Source of the DNA: Streptomyces humidus
GTDB taxonomy: Bacteria > Actinomycetota > Actinomycetes > Streptomycetales > Streptomycetaceae
Direction: 5' to 3'
Length of the DNA: 64,000 nucleotides
NCBI RefSeq assembly: GCF_014649655.1
Contig: NZ_BMTL01000004.1
Span: forward strand, 266,340 to 330,339
In this document: piece after piece, positions 7,563 to 16,111 of the stretch
How positions within the stretch are numbered: position 1 is the stretch's first letter
How the letters are laid out: each line of letters begins with the position of its first letter
Translations under genes and position numbers: made by a program
The notes under the pieces: model-generated
The model's database searches: none
What the model saw: only the letters and a program-made list of their open reading frames with translations
Told to the model about the DNA's origin: nothing

Positions 7563-9020
7563 TCAGTTCGTCAGCGAGGCCATCCAGCTCTCGACCTCGT
7601 CCGACTGCCGGGGCAGCGCGGCGCTCAGGTTCCGGTTGCCGTCCTCGGTGACGAGGATGTCGTCCTCGATGCGGACGCCGATGCCCCGGTACTCCTCGGG
7701 CACGGTGAGGTCGTCGGCCTGGAAGTACAGCCCGGGCTCGACGGTCAGCACCATGCCGGGCTCCAGCGTGCCGTCGACGTAGGACTCCACGCGCGCGGCG
7801 GCGCAGTCGTGGACGTCCATGCCGAGCATGTGCCCGGTGCCGTGCAGCGTCCAGCGGCGCTGCAGCCCGAGCTCCAGGACCCGCTCGACCGGACCCTCGA
7901 CCAGGCCCCACTCGACGAGCCGCTCGGTCAGCACGCGCTGCGCCGCGTCGTGGAAGTCGCGGTACTTGGCGCCCGGCTTCACCGCGGCGATACCGGCCTC
8001 CTGGGCGTCGTACACGGCGTCGTAGATCTTCTTCTGGATCTCGGTGAAGCGGCCGTCGACCGGCAGCGTGCGCGTGACGTCGGCGGTGTAGTACGTGTGG
8101 GTCTCGACGCCCGCGTCCAGCAGGAGCAGATCGCCCGGGCGCACCGGCCCGTCGTTGCGCACCCAGTGCAGCGTGCAGGCGTGCGGGCCCGCGGCGGCGA
8201 TGGTGCCGTAGCCGACGTCGTTGCCCTCCACCCGCGCGCGGAGGAAGAACGTGCCCTCGATGTAGCGCTCGCTCGTCGCCTCGGCCCTGTCGAGGACCTT
8301 CACGACGTCCTCGAAGCCGCGGACCGTCGAGTCCACGGCCTTCTGCAGCTCACCGATCTCGAACGCGTCCTTGACGAGCCGAGCCTCGGAGAGGAAGACG
8401 CGCAGCTCCGCGTCGCGCTCGGCGGTGACCTTGTCGGTCAGGGCCGCCTCGATGCCCGCGTCGTGACCGCGCACGACGCGCACGGGCCCGGTGGCCTCGC
8501 GCAGCCGGTCCGCCAGCTCGCGCACGTCGGAGGCCGGGATGCCGTACAGCTGCTCCGCCTCGCCGAGCGAGTGCCGGCGGCCCACCCACAGCTCACCCTG
8601 GCCGGACAGCCAGAACTCGCCGTTCTCGCGGTCGGAGCGGGGCAGGAGGTAGATCGTGGCCTGGTGGCCGTCGGCGACGGGCTCCAGCACGAGCACGCCG
8701 TCCTCCGTCTGGTTGCCGGTCAGGTACGCGTACTCGACGGAGGCGCGGAAGGCGTACTCCGTGTCGTTGGAGCGCGTCTTCAGGTTGCCCGCGGGGATCA
8801 CCAGGCGCTCGCCCGGGAAGCGCGCCGAGAGCGCGGCGCGGCGGGCGGCGGTCTCCGCGGCCTGGACGATCGGCTCCAGGTCGCGCAGCTCCGTGTCGGC
8901 CCAGCCGGACTTCATGCTCTCGGCCAGCTCGTCGGACACGCCCGGGTACAGGCCGTTCTTCCGCTGCTTGATGGGCTCTTCCGACTCTTCCGGGGTCTCC
9001 GGGGTGAGCTCGTCGGCCAC
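7563..9020 (-). CDS. pepP: Xaa-Pro aminopeptidase (aminopeptidase P, M24B family)
   Basis: 485 residues. N-terminal creatinase-like domain (about 55-200), then a pita-bread metallopeptidase domain. The two-metal ligands are visible: Asp in LLLDAGVET, Asp in YTADVTRT, His in HGTGHMLGMDVHD, Glu in LTVEPGLY and Glu in IGVRIEDDIL. It removes N-terminal residues preceding proline and is cytosolic. AGGAGG directly abuts an ATG at 9026, so initiation two codons later at GTG 9020 has better spacing; both are possible. It is convergent with the upstream ATPase gene. Confidence 0.92.
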   Translation of the reverse strand: MADELTPETPEESEEPIKQRKNGLYPGVSDELAESMKSGWADTELRDLEPIVQAAETAARRAALSARFPGERLVIPAGNLKTRSNDTEYAFRASVEYAYLTGNQTEDGVLVLEPVADGHQATIYLLPRSDRENGEFWLSGQGELWVGRRHSLGEAEQLYGIPASDVRELADRLREATGPVRVVRGHDAGIEAALTDKVTAERDAELRVFLSEARLVKDAFEIGELQKAVDSTVRGFEDVVKVLDRAEATSERYIEGTFFLRARVEGNDVGYGTIAAAGPHACTLHWVRNDGPVRPGDLLLLDAGVETHTYYTADVTRTLPVDGRFTEIQKKIYDAVYDAQEAGIAAVKPGAKYRDFHDAAQRVLTERLVEWGLVEGPVERVLELGLQRRWTLHGTGHMLGMDVHDCAAARVESYVDGTLEPGMVLTVEPGLYFQADDLTVPEEYRGIGVRIEDDILVTEDGNRNLSAALPRQSDEVESWMASLTN

Positions 9021-9110
9021 GGTCATCCTCCTAGATACGGCACTGGACCCCCTCCATCGTACGGTCGTACGTAAGGGGGTCCAGGGGCGAAGGACCTGTT
9101 GCCGGGCCGG

Positions 9111-10550
9111 TCACCCGCAGTCGGCGCCGCCGTGCTCGAAGCGTGCCGCCAGCAGCACGACGTCCTCGTCGCTGTCCTGCTCGGCCTGCCCGTCCGGCAG
9201 GAGGGTGCGCAGTACGTGGTCGGCGATCGCGCCCGGGTCCTGGCGCAGCGGCCTGGGCACCCCGGCGGCGGCCGCGTGCAGCCGGGCGAAGGCGCGGTCG
9301 ACGGGTTCGCTGGTGCGGCGCAGCAGACCGTCGGTGTAGAGCAGGACGGTCTCGCCGGGCTCCGCCTCCAGCTCCACGCTGGGAGCCTCCCAGCAGGCCA
9401 GCATGCCCAGCGGCGCGGAGACGGAGGTCTCCACGAACTCCGTGCGCCGCTCGCCGACCAGCAGCGGCGGGCAGTGCCCGGCGCCGGCCAGGGTGATCTT
9501 GCGCAGGGCGGGCTCGCAGTAGGCGAACAGGGCGGTGGCGGACCGTGCGGGTTCGGTCAGCCGCAGCAGCAGCTCCAGGTCGGACAGGACGGCGACGGGA
9601 TCCTCGCCCTCCATGACCGCGTACGCCCGCAGGGAGGCGCGCAGCCGGCCCATCGCGGCGACGGCGCTCGGCCCGGACCCGGTGACCGATCCGACGGCGA
9701 GACCCAGAGCCGCGTCCGGCAGCGGCAGCGCGTCGTACCAGTCGCCGCCCGCGCGCGGGCCGGTGCGGTGCCGGGCGGCGAGCTGGACGCCGGGCACCCG
9801 CGGCAGCCGGGACGGCAGCAGTTCCTCGGTCATCGTCTTCATGCACACGCGTGTGCGTTCGAGTTCCACGAGGCGGGACAGATGCTCCGCCGCGTACCGG
9901 ACGTACAGGCCGGCCAGGTGGCGCTGGCGTTCGCCGGGCTGGGCGGGCTCGTCGTAGAGCCACACGGCCGCGCCGAGCCGGCCCGGCGCGCCGTCGGCCT
10001 GCAGCGGCAGCGCGTAGCTGGCGGCGTAGCCGAGGCGGGCGGCCACCTCGCGGTGGCGGGGGTCCAGGCCGTCCCTGGCGAGCAGGTCGGGCTCGGCGAT
10101 CTCCCTCTCGCCGCCGGGCAGTCCGTCGAGGATCCGGCCGTAGGACAGGGCGCTGCGCGGCACGGTCTCGATGTGACCGAGGTCGGCCCGGCCGAGGCCC
10201 AGGCCGATCGTGCGGTCGGGGCCGAGCCGGTCGGCGGGTTCCAGGACCACGAGACCGCGGCGGGCGCCCACGAGGGCGGCTCCGGCGTGCAGCAACTCCG
10301 TCAGGGCGTCCGCCAGCACGTCGGTGCGGGCCAGGCGTTCGGTGAGTTCGTGGAGGGTGGTGAGGTCCGAGACCCAGCCGGCGAGCCGGTCCGTCAGCAC
10401 GGCTCCGGGAGCGGAGGGGATCAGGGGGCCGGAGGGGGGCGCGGGGACCGTGGCGGTGCCCGGTGCGGCGGACGCGGGCGGGACAGTGTGTGCGGGCGAG
10501 GGAACCGTTGAATCGATTCCAGCCACTTTCGGAGGGTGAGGGGCGTTCAT
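9111..10550 (-). CDS. GAF-SpoIIE (PP2C-like) protein with altered catalytic motif
   Basis: 479 residues. A GAF-like sensor (about 75-225) is followed by a SpoIIE-type PP2C domain (about 235-470). GGDWYDA, the AGAGHCPPLLV segment, LLYTDGLL and the terminal DEDVVLL are typical. The motif normally GDVxGxG reads GSVTGSG, replacing a metal-binding Asp with Ser, so activity may be reduced or lost. I start at ATG 10550; an ATG at 10604 (MGVCDAF) in an AT-richer leader is an alternative, and neither has a strong ribosome binding site. Family members dephosphorylate anti-anti-sigma factors; the partner is unknown. Confidence 0.82.
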   Translation of the reverse strand: MNAPHPPKVAGIDSTVPSPAHTVPPASAAPGTATVPAPPSGPLIPSAPGAVLTDRLAGWVSDLTTLHELTERLARTDVLADALTELLHAGAALVGARRGLVVLEPADRLGPDRTIGLGLGRADLGHIETVPRSALSYGRILDGLPGGEREIAEPDLLARDGLDPRHREVAARLGYAASYALPLQADGAPGRLGAAVWLYDEPAQPGERQRHLAGLYVRYAAEHLSRLVELERTRVCMKTMTEELLPSRLPRVPGVQLAARHRTGPRAGGDWYDALPLPDAALGLAVGSVTGSGPSAVAAMGRLRASLRAYAVMEGEDPVAVLSDLELLLRLTEPARSATALFAYCEPALRKITLAGAGHCPPLLVGERRTEFVETSVSAPLGMLACWEAPSVELEAEPGETVLLYTDGLLRRTSEPVDRAFARLHAAAAGVPRPLRQDPGAIADHVLRTLLPDGQAEQDSDEDVVLLAARFEHGGADCG

Positions 10551-11190
10551 GGTGTCCGGCTCTCGGACCGGAGCATATTGCTCAAAAGCATCGCAAACCC
10601 CCATGTCATTCTGCGCCGCTAGCGGTGTCTCCACATGTACACGCACTCGTGAGGGGATGTCCAGCATTGTCCTGCTGGGATTACTGGTGTCCGCGGGGTC
10701 TTTGGCAGAATCACGCACGGTTCTTCCGGCTCCCTTGCGAAAATGCAAAGTTGGCTTAAAACTGCCTCGGGTAACGGTTGATTGCGGTCGACTGGGTTTG
10801 CTCGACGGAGCGTCACAGCGGTTGCGATGGGTACGTACTCGGTAAGGGCCGGGGTCGTCGGGAGCTCGTACGGAGCCTCCCGGAACCTGGTGACCGGACC
10901 GGGCGTCATAGTCATCGACGACCGTGCCCCATCCTCCCGTGGCGGAGGCGGAGAGAAATACGCGCGACGCCAAACGCCAGACTTCGCCACCCCACGCCAC
11001 GCCCAGGCATAAGAGGGACGCAAGTCGGACGGAGTGGCCGCGGAAGCGGTCGCCACCTCGCCCCCGAGGGGTCCCCCTTGTCCAGGACAGGGTGTGATGC
11101 GCCACAAGGTACGCACAGTGAAGTGATCGACACATGGTGTGATGTGACCCTCGGTGTTGCCAGCGGTGCAACGGAAAGGAACGAGCGCTC
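10551..11190. other. 640-bp divergent intergenic region
   Basis: This separates the SpoIIE-like gene from the prim-pol-like gene and holds no convincing gene. The part at 10551-10800 is less GC-rich than the surroundings and may hold promoters. GTTGC and GCAAC form a short inverted repeat at about 11156-11172, just before the AAAGGAA ribosome binding site of the next gene. Confidence 0.5.
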
Positions 11191-11856
11191 ATGCGCGAGA
11201 TCCTCGGAAAGCGACGCAGGCTGCTGTCCCGGCGCGGCAACGGAGGGCCCGAACTGCTCGACGCGGCCCTGACGTTCGCGACGCAGTGGCAGTGGCCCGT
11301 CCTCCCGGGGGCGACGGCGGACCAGCGGAGCACGTCCCGCTGCACCTGCCCCGACCCGGAGTGCACGGTCCCCGGCGCCCATCCCTTCGACCCCGGCCTC
11401 CTCGCGGCCACCACCGACGCCCGCATGGTGCGCTGGTGGTGGGGCAACCGACCGGCGTCACCGATCATCCTGGCCACCGGGGGCACGGCTCCCTGCGCGG
11501 TCAGCCTCCCGGCCCTCGCCGCCTCGCGCGCTCTCGTGGCGCTCGACCTGCAGGGCATGCGCCTCGGGCCGGTGGCGGCCTCTCCCACCCGCTGGTTCTT
11601 CCTGGTGCGCCCCTACTCGATGGAGCAGCTCGGCGAGCTCCTCTACGCCAAGGACTTCGTCCCCGGCTCACTGCGCTTCCACGGTGACGGCGGGTACATC
11701 CCCCTGCCGCCTTCGGAGACCGGCCGCGGCGACATCCGGTGGGAGCGCGCGCCGCTGCCCGGCTCGGCATCGCCGTGGGTGCCCGATGTCGAGGCCCTGG
11801 TCGACGCCGTCGTCGACGCCCTCACTCGTACGGGTGTGAGCGCCCCCGAGTTGTAG
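11191..11856 (+). CDS. Prim-pol-like protein with lost catalytic residues
   Basis: 221 residues, aligning by eye with the N-terminal domain of bifunctional DNA primase/polymerases (compare the gene at 24511-25425). Cys-rich segment CTCPDPEC at about 51-58 may bind zinc. The catalytic D-x-D of the family is replaced by SLP (about 105-107), and the conserved GGRHLW by SPTRWFF (no His), while HGDGGYIPLPPS matches RGAGGYLVGPGS. It is therefore probably a non-catalytic nucleotide or nucleic-acid binding relative. It starts at ATG 11191 after AAAGGAACGAG and is divergent from the SpoIIE-like gene. Confidence 0.75.
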   Translation: MREILGKRRRLLSRRGNGGPELLDAALTFATQWQWPVLPGATADQRSTSRCTCPDPECTVPGAHPFDPGLLAATTDARMVRWWWGNRPASPIILATGGTAPCAVSLPALAASRALVALDLQGMRLGPVAASPTRWFFLVRPYSMEQLGELLYAKDFVPGSLRFHGDGGYIPLPPSETGRGDIRWERAPLPGSASPWVPDVEALVDAVVDALTRTGVSAPEL

Positions 11857-11912
11857 GGGTGTCGGGCGTGCGCCGGGCGAGGCGCCCGGATCCGCCCTCT
11901 ATCTTCCGCTGC

Positions 11913-12506
11913 ATGAACCTTCGTCTCCTCGCCCTCGGGGGCGCCGTGGCAGGCGCGATCGCACTGCCTCTGGCCATGGCGTCCGCGGGGCCGGTCGGCG
12001 ACGGGGGGCGCGCGGCCGAGGGAACCGTCACCCGCGCGCTCGGCATGAGCGACCCGCGCGCCACCCGTGTGAGGGGCCCGGATGCCGGGGAGCGCGCCGA
12101 TCCCGAGACGCCGTCCGTCGCGCCGTCCCGGTCGCCCCTGCTGCTCGGCCTGGGTCTGGCCACCGCCGCCCGCTGCGGCCCCGAGCTCACCTCCCGCGAC
12201 GGAGTGGAGGCGCAGACCTGCGTGCTGTCCCAGGGCGAGGACACCTGGGCGCGCACCTACTACCGCAACGCCACCGGACGCTCCCTGGACGCCTCCCTGA
12301 GCCTCATGGGACCCGCGGGGCGCACGGTGCGGACAAGCTGCGCTGTGGGTGCCGAGGACGAACCGCGCTCCTGCGAGACGCCCCATGAGCGGAGCCGGGG
12401 GAACCTGCCGGCCTACACGGCGGTCGCGGAAATCTCCCGGGCGTCCGGCGACGGGCCGCTGCTGTTGCGCACCGGCAGCAACTTCCGCACGGACAAAGGC
12501 AGTTGA
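11913..12506 (+). CDS. Secreted protein of unknown function
   Basis: 197 residues starting with a clear Sec signal peptide (MNLRLLALGG, hydrophobic core, cleavage near ASAGP). The mature part has four cysteines (CGPEL, CVLSQGE, CAVG, RSCET), consistent with two disulfides in an extracytoplasmic beta-rich domain of about 110 residues. An Arg/Pro-rich linker precedes it. I do not recognise the family. It lies 56 nt after the prim-pol-like gene on the same strand; a shared function is not evident. Confidence 0.7.
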   Translation: MNLRLLALGGAVAGAIALPLAMASAGPVGDGGRAAEGTVTRALGMSDPRATRVRGPDAGERADPETPSVAPSRSPLLLGLGLATAARCGPELTSRDGVEAQTCVLSQGEDTWARTYYRNATGRSLDASLSLMGPAGRTVRTSCAVGAEDEPRSCETPHERSRGNLPAYTAVAEISRASGDGPLLLRTGSNFRTDKGS

Positions 12507-12547
12507 GGCCGACCGCCTCCCTGTGAGCGGATTCGCGCACGGAAAAA

Positions 12548-12585
12548 CCCGGTTGCTGGCGACGGGGGATGCACCAGCAACCGGG
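12548..12585. terminator. Perfect 12-bp hairpin
   Basis: CCCGGTTGCTGG pairs with CCAGCAACCGGG around a 14-nt loop, between convergent genes ending at 12506 and 12783. It probably terminates both. Confidence 0.75.
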
Positions 12586-12782
12586 CTACTCGAACGGTAA
12601 CAAGAGATCCGCCCTGCGCAAATTCGATCTCTTGTTTTCCTCGGCTTTCCGGACACGGGCGAATCGGCTCTTCTGGCGTCGACTCGCCTTGTGCGAACGG
12701 CAGTTGTGAGCAGGCTCACTCCGGAGATTCGGACTGGAATGCTGAACGGCTGCTCAATGCAACCCAGTTGCAGTCCCGGACG

Positions 12783-13748
12783 TCAGCTGAGCGTCACCTG
12801 CCGGTTGGTGAGGCCGCCGCGTGCGCGACGCTCGTCCGCCGTGAGCGGTGCGTCCGAGGCCAGGGCGACGGCGAGCCGCTCGGCGAACTCGGCGGCCGGC
12901 TTCTCCACGTCGTCCGCGGTGACCGCGCTGGGCAGGTCCCACACGGGCACCGTCAGGCCGTGCGCCCGGAAGGAGCCCACCAGACGCGTGCCCTCCCCGA
13001 GGCCGGCCCGCCCGGCGGCGTGCAGCCGCGCGAGGGCGTCCAGAAGCTGCTCCTCCGGGTACGGCATGACCCAGCGCAGATGGTTCTTCTCCGGCGTCTC
13101 GCACCAGTACGCGGAGTCCACACCGGTCAGCTTGACGGTCGGGATGGCAGCGGCGTTGGCCCGCTCCAGGGAGGCGGCCACCTCCGGCGCGGCGTTCTCC
13201 GGGTCCGGCACCCAGAACTCGAAGCCGCTGTGCACAACCGGCGCGAAGGCGCCCTCGGGGTCGAGCAGGTCCTGCATCCGCGGACCGCCGGCCGGGGCGC
13301 GACGCGCCTGGACCGGGGTACCCGGGTCCGCTTCCAGCGCGCGCCGCAGGGTGTCGGCCAGGTCGCGGCTGATGTCGCCGGAGGGTGTGTCGTTCTGCAG
13401 ACCGAGCAGCACCGAGCCGTCGTCGCGGCGCAGGGCGGGCCAGGCCATCGGCAGCACCGTGGCGAGCGTGACCGACGGGACGCCCTCGGGCAGGCCGTCT
13501 CTGAGGGTCAGCTCCACCGTGGCGGCCGGCACCAGCTCGCGCAGCGCCACCCAGTCGCCCTCGCCCGGCAGCCCCTCGAAGGGGCGCTGCACCAGCTCGG
13601 TCGCGGCGTGTGCGGCGGCCCGGCCGTGGCAGGCCTTGTAGCGGCGGCCGCTGCCGCAGGGGCAGGGCTCCCGCGCGCCGACCACCGGGATGTCCGCGTC
13701 GGTGAGCTGCGGCCGCTTGGCCGTCGTCTGGGGTCGCTTCTTGGCCAC
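12783..13748 (-). CDS. DUF5926-type protein with N-terminal SEC-C zinc motif
   Basis: 321 residues. The N-terminus has the SEC-C motif CPCGSGRRYKACHG (about 30-43), the C-x-C-x8-C-H zinc hook first seen in SecA. A long actinobacterial domain follows, with no catalytic signature that I recognise. The start is GTG 13748 (VAKKRPQ), with GGGAG 8 nt upstream. SEC-C motifs bind zinc and often ribosomes or SecB-like partners; for this protein that is inference. Confidence 0.82.
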   Translation of the reverse strand: MAKKRPQTTAKRPQLTDADIPVVGAREPCPCGSGRRYKACHGRAAAHAATELVQRPFEGLPGEGDWVALRELVPAATVELTLRDGLPEGVPSVTLATVLPMAWPALRRDDGSVLLGLQNDTPSGDISRDLADTLRRALEADPGTPVQARRAPAGGPRMQDLLDPEGAFAPVVHSGFEFWVPDPENAAPEVAASLERANAAAIPTVKLTGVDSAYWCETPEKNHLRWVMPYPEEQLLDALARLHAAGRAGLGEGTRLVGSFRAHGLTVPVWDLPSAVTADDVEKPAAEFAERLAVALASDAPLTADERRARGGLTNRQVTLS

Positions 13749-14077
13749 TGGGTGTCTCCCGGGTACGGCTCGTCTGGTACGGCGGGAGCCTAGCCGTTCG
13801 CACGCTCCGTCACGGGAACCTGTGGACGACGCACGGCTTGTGGACGAGGGGACGGCTCGTCGACGACGCGCCGTCGCGGGCCACGGACGGCTCGCGGGCG
13901 ACACGGCTGCGGACGAGGACGCGCCGCCCCGCCGACGGAGCACGACCGCGCCGACGAAGCGCGACCCCGCCGACGGCGTGCTGCCCCGCCGACCTGCGCG
14001 TGGATGACGCACGGGCCGGGCCGGGGGCGCCGCGCGGCCGACGGTCTCCGACCGCCGGCCTTGCGCGGTCCACGGAT
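13749..14077. other. 329-bp low-complexity intergenic region
   Basis: It consists of imperfect repeats of GTGGACGA, GACGACGCG and CCGCCGACG units. Open frames through it are a by-product of base composition. I see no gene, tRNA or clean hairpin. Confidence 0.5.
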
Positions 14078-14629
14078 CTAGTCCATGTCGTCGAACACGT
14101 CCACGAAGTCCAGGCCGGGCATCGACGCGACAGCGGGGGCCGCGACCCGGGACGCGAAGTCGTCGCGCCGGCAGCCCGCGTCGGGGTCGTACACGTCCGC
14201 GTGGACGACGACCCACACCGTGACCTCGCCGCGGGCGTCGTCGCGGACGCCCCAGTCGTCGGCCAGAGCCGTGATGATGTTGAGCCCACGGCCGCCGTGC
14301 GCGGTGACGGACGGGGTCGCCGGAGCCGGGCGGGTCGGACCACCGCCGTCGGTCACCTCGACCAGCAGCCGGCCGCCCGGATCGACGCGCCAGGCGGCCC
14401 GGACGTCGCCGTCCCCGGCGAGGGCCTCGCCCAGGGGTCTGCCGTGCTTGCAGGCGTTGCTCAAAAGTTCGGAAAGGATCAGTACGGCGTCGTCGATGAC
14501 CGATTCCGACACCCCGCCCCTGCGCAGTTGATCGCGCATGCGGTGTCTCGCGTTCCCCACGCCCGCAAGACCATGGGGTACGGCCATGCTCGACGACGCG
14601 GGCACCTCCTGTGCCACCACCAACGCCAC
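14078..14629 (-). CDS. RsbW-like ATP-binding regulator
   Basis: 183 residues, a GHKL ATPase. N-box SELLSNACKHG, G1 box VTDGGGPT, G2 box HGGRGLNII. A C-terminal tail of about 50 residues (after VVHADVYDPD) is acidic at its very end (DVFDDMD). I choose GTG 14629 (VALVVAQE) because GAAGGAGG lies 8 nt upstream; frames starting farther out lack a site. It probably acts as a protein kinase or sequestering anti-sigma factor. Directly upstream is an 8-bp inverted repeat that may be its operator. Confidence 0.82.
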   Translation of the reverse strand: MALVVAQEVPASSSMAVPHGLAGVGNARHRMRDQLRRGGVSESVIDDAVLILSELLSNACKHGRPLGEALAGDGDVRAAWRVDPGGRLLVEVTDGGGPTRPAPATPSVTAHGGRGLNIITALADDWGVRDDARGEVTVWVVVHADVYDPDAGCRRDDFASRVAAPAVASMPGLDFVDVFDDMD

Positions 14630-14990
14630 CCCCGAGACCTCCTTCGCCCCACGCCACGGTGTGGATGCCCCATTGGCCTGTACCGGAAACCGGCCAATGC
14701 GGGTCCGAGGACGCATTCGGAACGGTCGAACACGGAGCGAACGCGCCGGAGCACTCCCTGTGAGGGGCTGGTCAGTGAGTGGCCGGATGTGAACGGTATG
14801 GCTGAGAACGGAGAATGCTGTAGGTGGCGCTGTGGGTCAAGAGGTGTGGATGGGGCTTCTGGGACTTGTGTGACTTCCCGGCGGCGACGAGGGCTCCGTG
14901 AGCGCTGCTCCCGAGGTACTTCGAGAGCTGCTCCGGGGATCGCCCCGGGCCGCCGGACGAAGCCGGTCCGGATTCGGGCGGGAGCCAGGC
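14630..14990. other. 361-bp intergenic region upstream of the ATPase gene
   Basis: It contains the leftward promoter region of the ATPase gene, with the inverted repeat at 14671-14699, and the end of the leftward glycerophosphodiesterase gene. I see no coding sequence in it. Confidence 0.5.
14671..14699. promoter_or_regulatory. Inverted repeat upstream of RsbW-like gene
   Basis: CATTGGCC and GGCCAATG form perfect 8-bp arms with a 13-nt spacer, 42-70 nt upstream of the GTG at 14629. The position suits a repressor or activator site. No cognate regulator is adjacent. Confidence 0.5.
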
Positions 14991-15827
14991 TCAGCGGCCC
15001 AGGCGTCGCAGGGTCGCGCGCGGGCGGTTGGTGATGATGGCGTCGACGCCCAGCCCGACGCAGATATCGACGTCCGCCGGTTCGTTCACGGTCCACACGT
15101 GCACCTGGTGCCCGGCCTGCTTCAGGCGCTCGATGTACGCCGGGTGGTTGCGCACGATCCGGATCGAGGGGCCGGCGATCCCGACCCCCGCGGGCAGCCG
15201 CCCGTCGCGCAGCCGGGGCGAGACGAACTGCATCAGGTAGACCGCCGGGATCGTGGGCGCGGCGGCCTGCACGCGATGCAGCGAGCGTGCCGAGAAGCTC
15301 ATGATCCGCACCGGCGATTCGGCCGCCGAGGCCGGCGCGTCCAGGCCGAACCGCTTGAGCAGCGCCAGCAGCCGCTCCTCCACCTGTCCGGCCCAGCGGG
15401 TCGGGTGCTTGGTCTCGATGGCCAGTTCGACCCGTCGGCCCGCGTCGGAGACGAGCTCCAGCAACCGTTCCAGGGTCAGGACCGACGTCTCCTCGCGGTC
15501 CTCGGGCCGGACCTCCCAGTCGGGGTCCTCCTCGCGCGCGTGCCAGGCCTCGTGCGCCTCCTTCGTCTTCCAGGAGCCGAAGTCCAGTGCCGCGAGGTCG
15601 GCGAGTTCCAGGGCGGAGACCGCGCCACGTCCGTTGGACGTACGGTTGACGCGGCGGTCGTGCACGCAGACGAGATGACCGTCCGCGGTCAGCCGTACGT
15701 CGCATTCGAGGGCGTCCGCACCGTCCTCGATCGCCTTCTTGTACGCGGCCAGAGTGTGCTCGGGAGCCTCCTCGGAGGCGCCCCGGTGGGCGACGACTTG
15801 AATGTGGTGCTGCCGTGCGTGAGTCAC
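14991..15827 (-). CDS. Glycerophosphodiester phosphodiesterase (GDPD family)
   Basis: 278 residues forming a GDPD TIM barrel. The signature AHRGASEEAPEHT (about 13-25), ALECDVRLTADGHLVCVHD with metal-binding Glu, Asp and the catalytic His, and EIETKHP-like LAIETKHP are all present. It hydrolyses glycerophosphodiesters to sn-glycerol 3-phosphate and alcohol. No signal peptide, so cytosolic. It starts at a GTG. It stands alone between the ATPase gene and the divergent HtrA gene. Confidence 0.92.
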   Translation of the reverse strand: MTHARQHHIQVVAHRGASEEAPEHTLAAYKKAIEDGADALECDVRLTADGHLVCVHDRRVNRTSNGRGAVSALELADLAALDFGSWKTKEAHEAWHAREEDPDWEVRPEDREETSVLTLERLLELVSDAGRRVELAIETKHPTRWAGQVEERLLALLKRFGLDAPASAAESPVRIMSFSARSLHRVQAAAPTIPAVYLMQFVSPRLRDGRLPAGVGIAGPSIRIVRNHPAYIERLKQAGHQVHVWTVNEPADVDICVGLGVDAIITNRPRATLRRLGR

Positions 15828-16111
15828 GGCGTCATCGTGCCACCGTCGGCCCGTCGTCTGAGAACCCTCTGAGATCTTCCGAAGATGCGCGCTTATTGTG
15901 CGTATTGACCCTTATAAAGAAAGACCGAGGACCCACAGGCACCGCTTATGGTGCTCTGACGGCCCGTGGGAAAAGCTGAGACGTACAAAAGGACATGCGA
16001 CAGCTTCAGCGCGCCGGGTAGGGGAAGAAACGTGCGACGGAGCGCGCCGAGCGCCGACGAGCATGACCCAGCGCGACCGCCGAAGACAGCCGTGGATCGA
16101 GGAGAAGAGCT
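15828..16111. promoter_or_regulatory. Divergent promoter region of GDPD and HtrA genes
   Basis: 284 bp with an AT-rich centre (TTATTGTGCG, TTGACCCTTATAAAG at about 15890-15920) that must carry promoters for both directions. The ribosome binding site GAGGAGAAGAG precedes the HtrA GTG. I could not assign the -35 and -10 boxes with confidence. Confidence 0.45.

Noticed and set aside
13800..14050. Possible repeat array resembling a CRISPR
   Set aside because: The repeated GACGACG-type units are short, irregular and without spacers. No cas genes are present anywhere in the window.
12783..14657. A single 624-codon gene on the minus strand
   Set aside because: The first 300 codons are Arg/Gly-rich shadow sequence opposite and across the RsbW-like gene. 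A good GTG with ribosome site at 13748 starts the real SEC-C protein.
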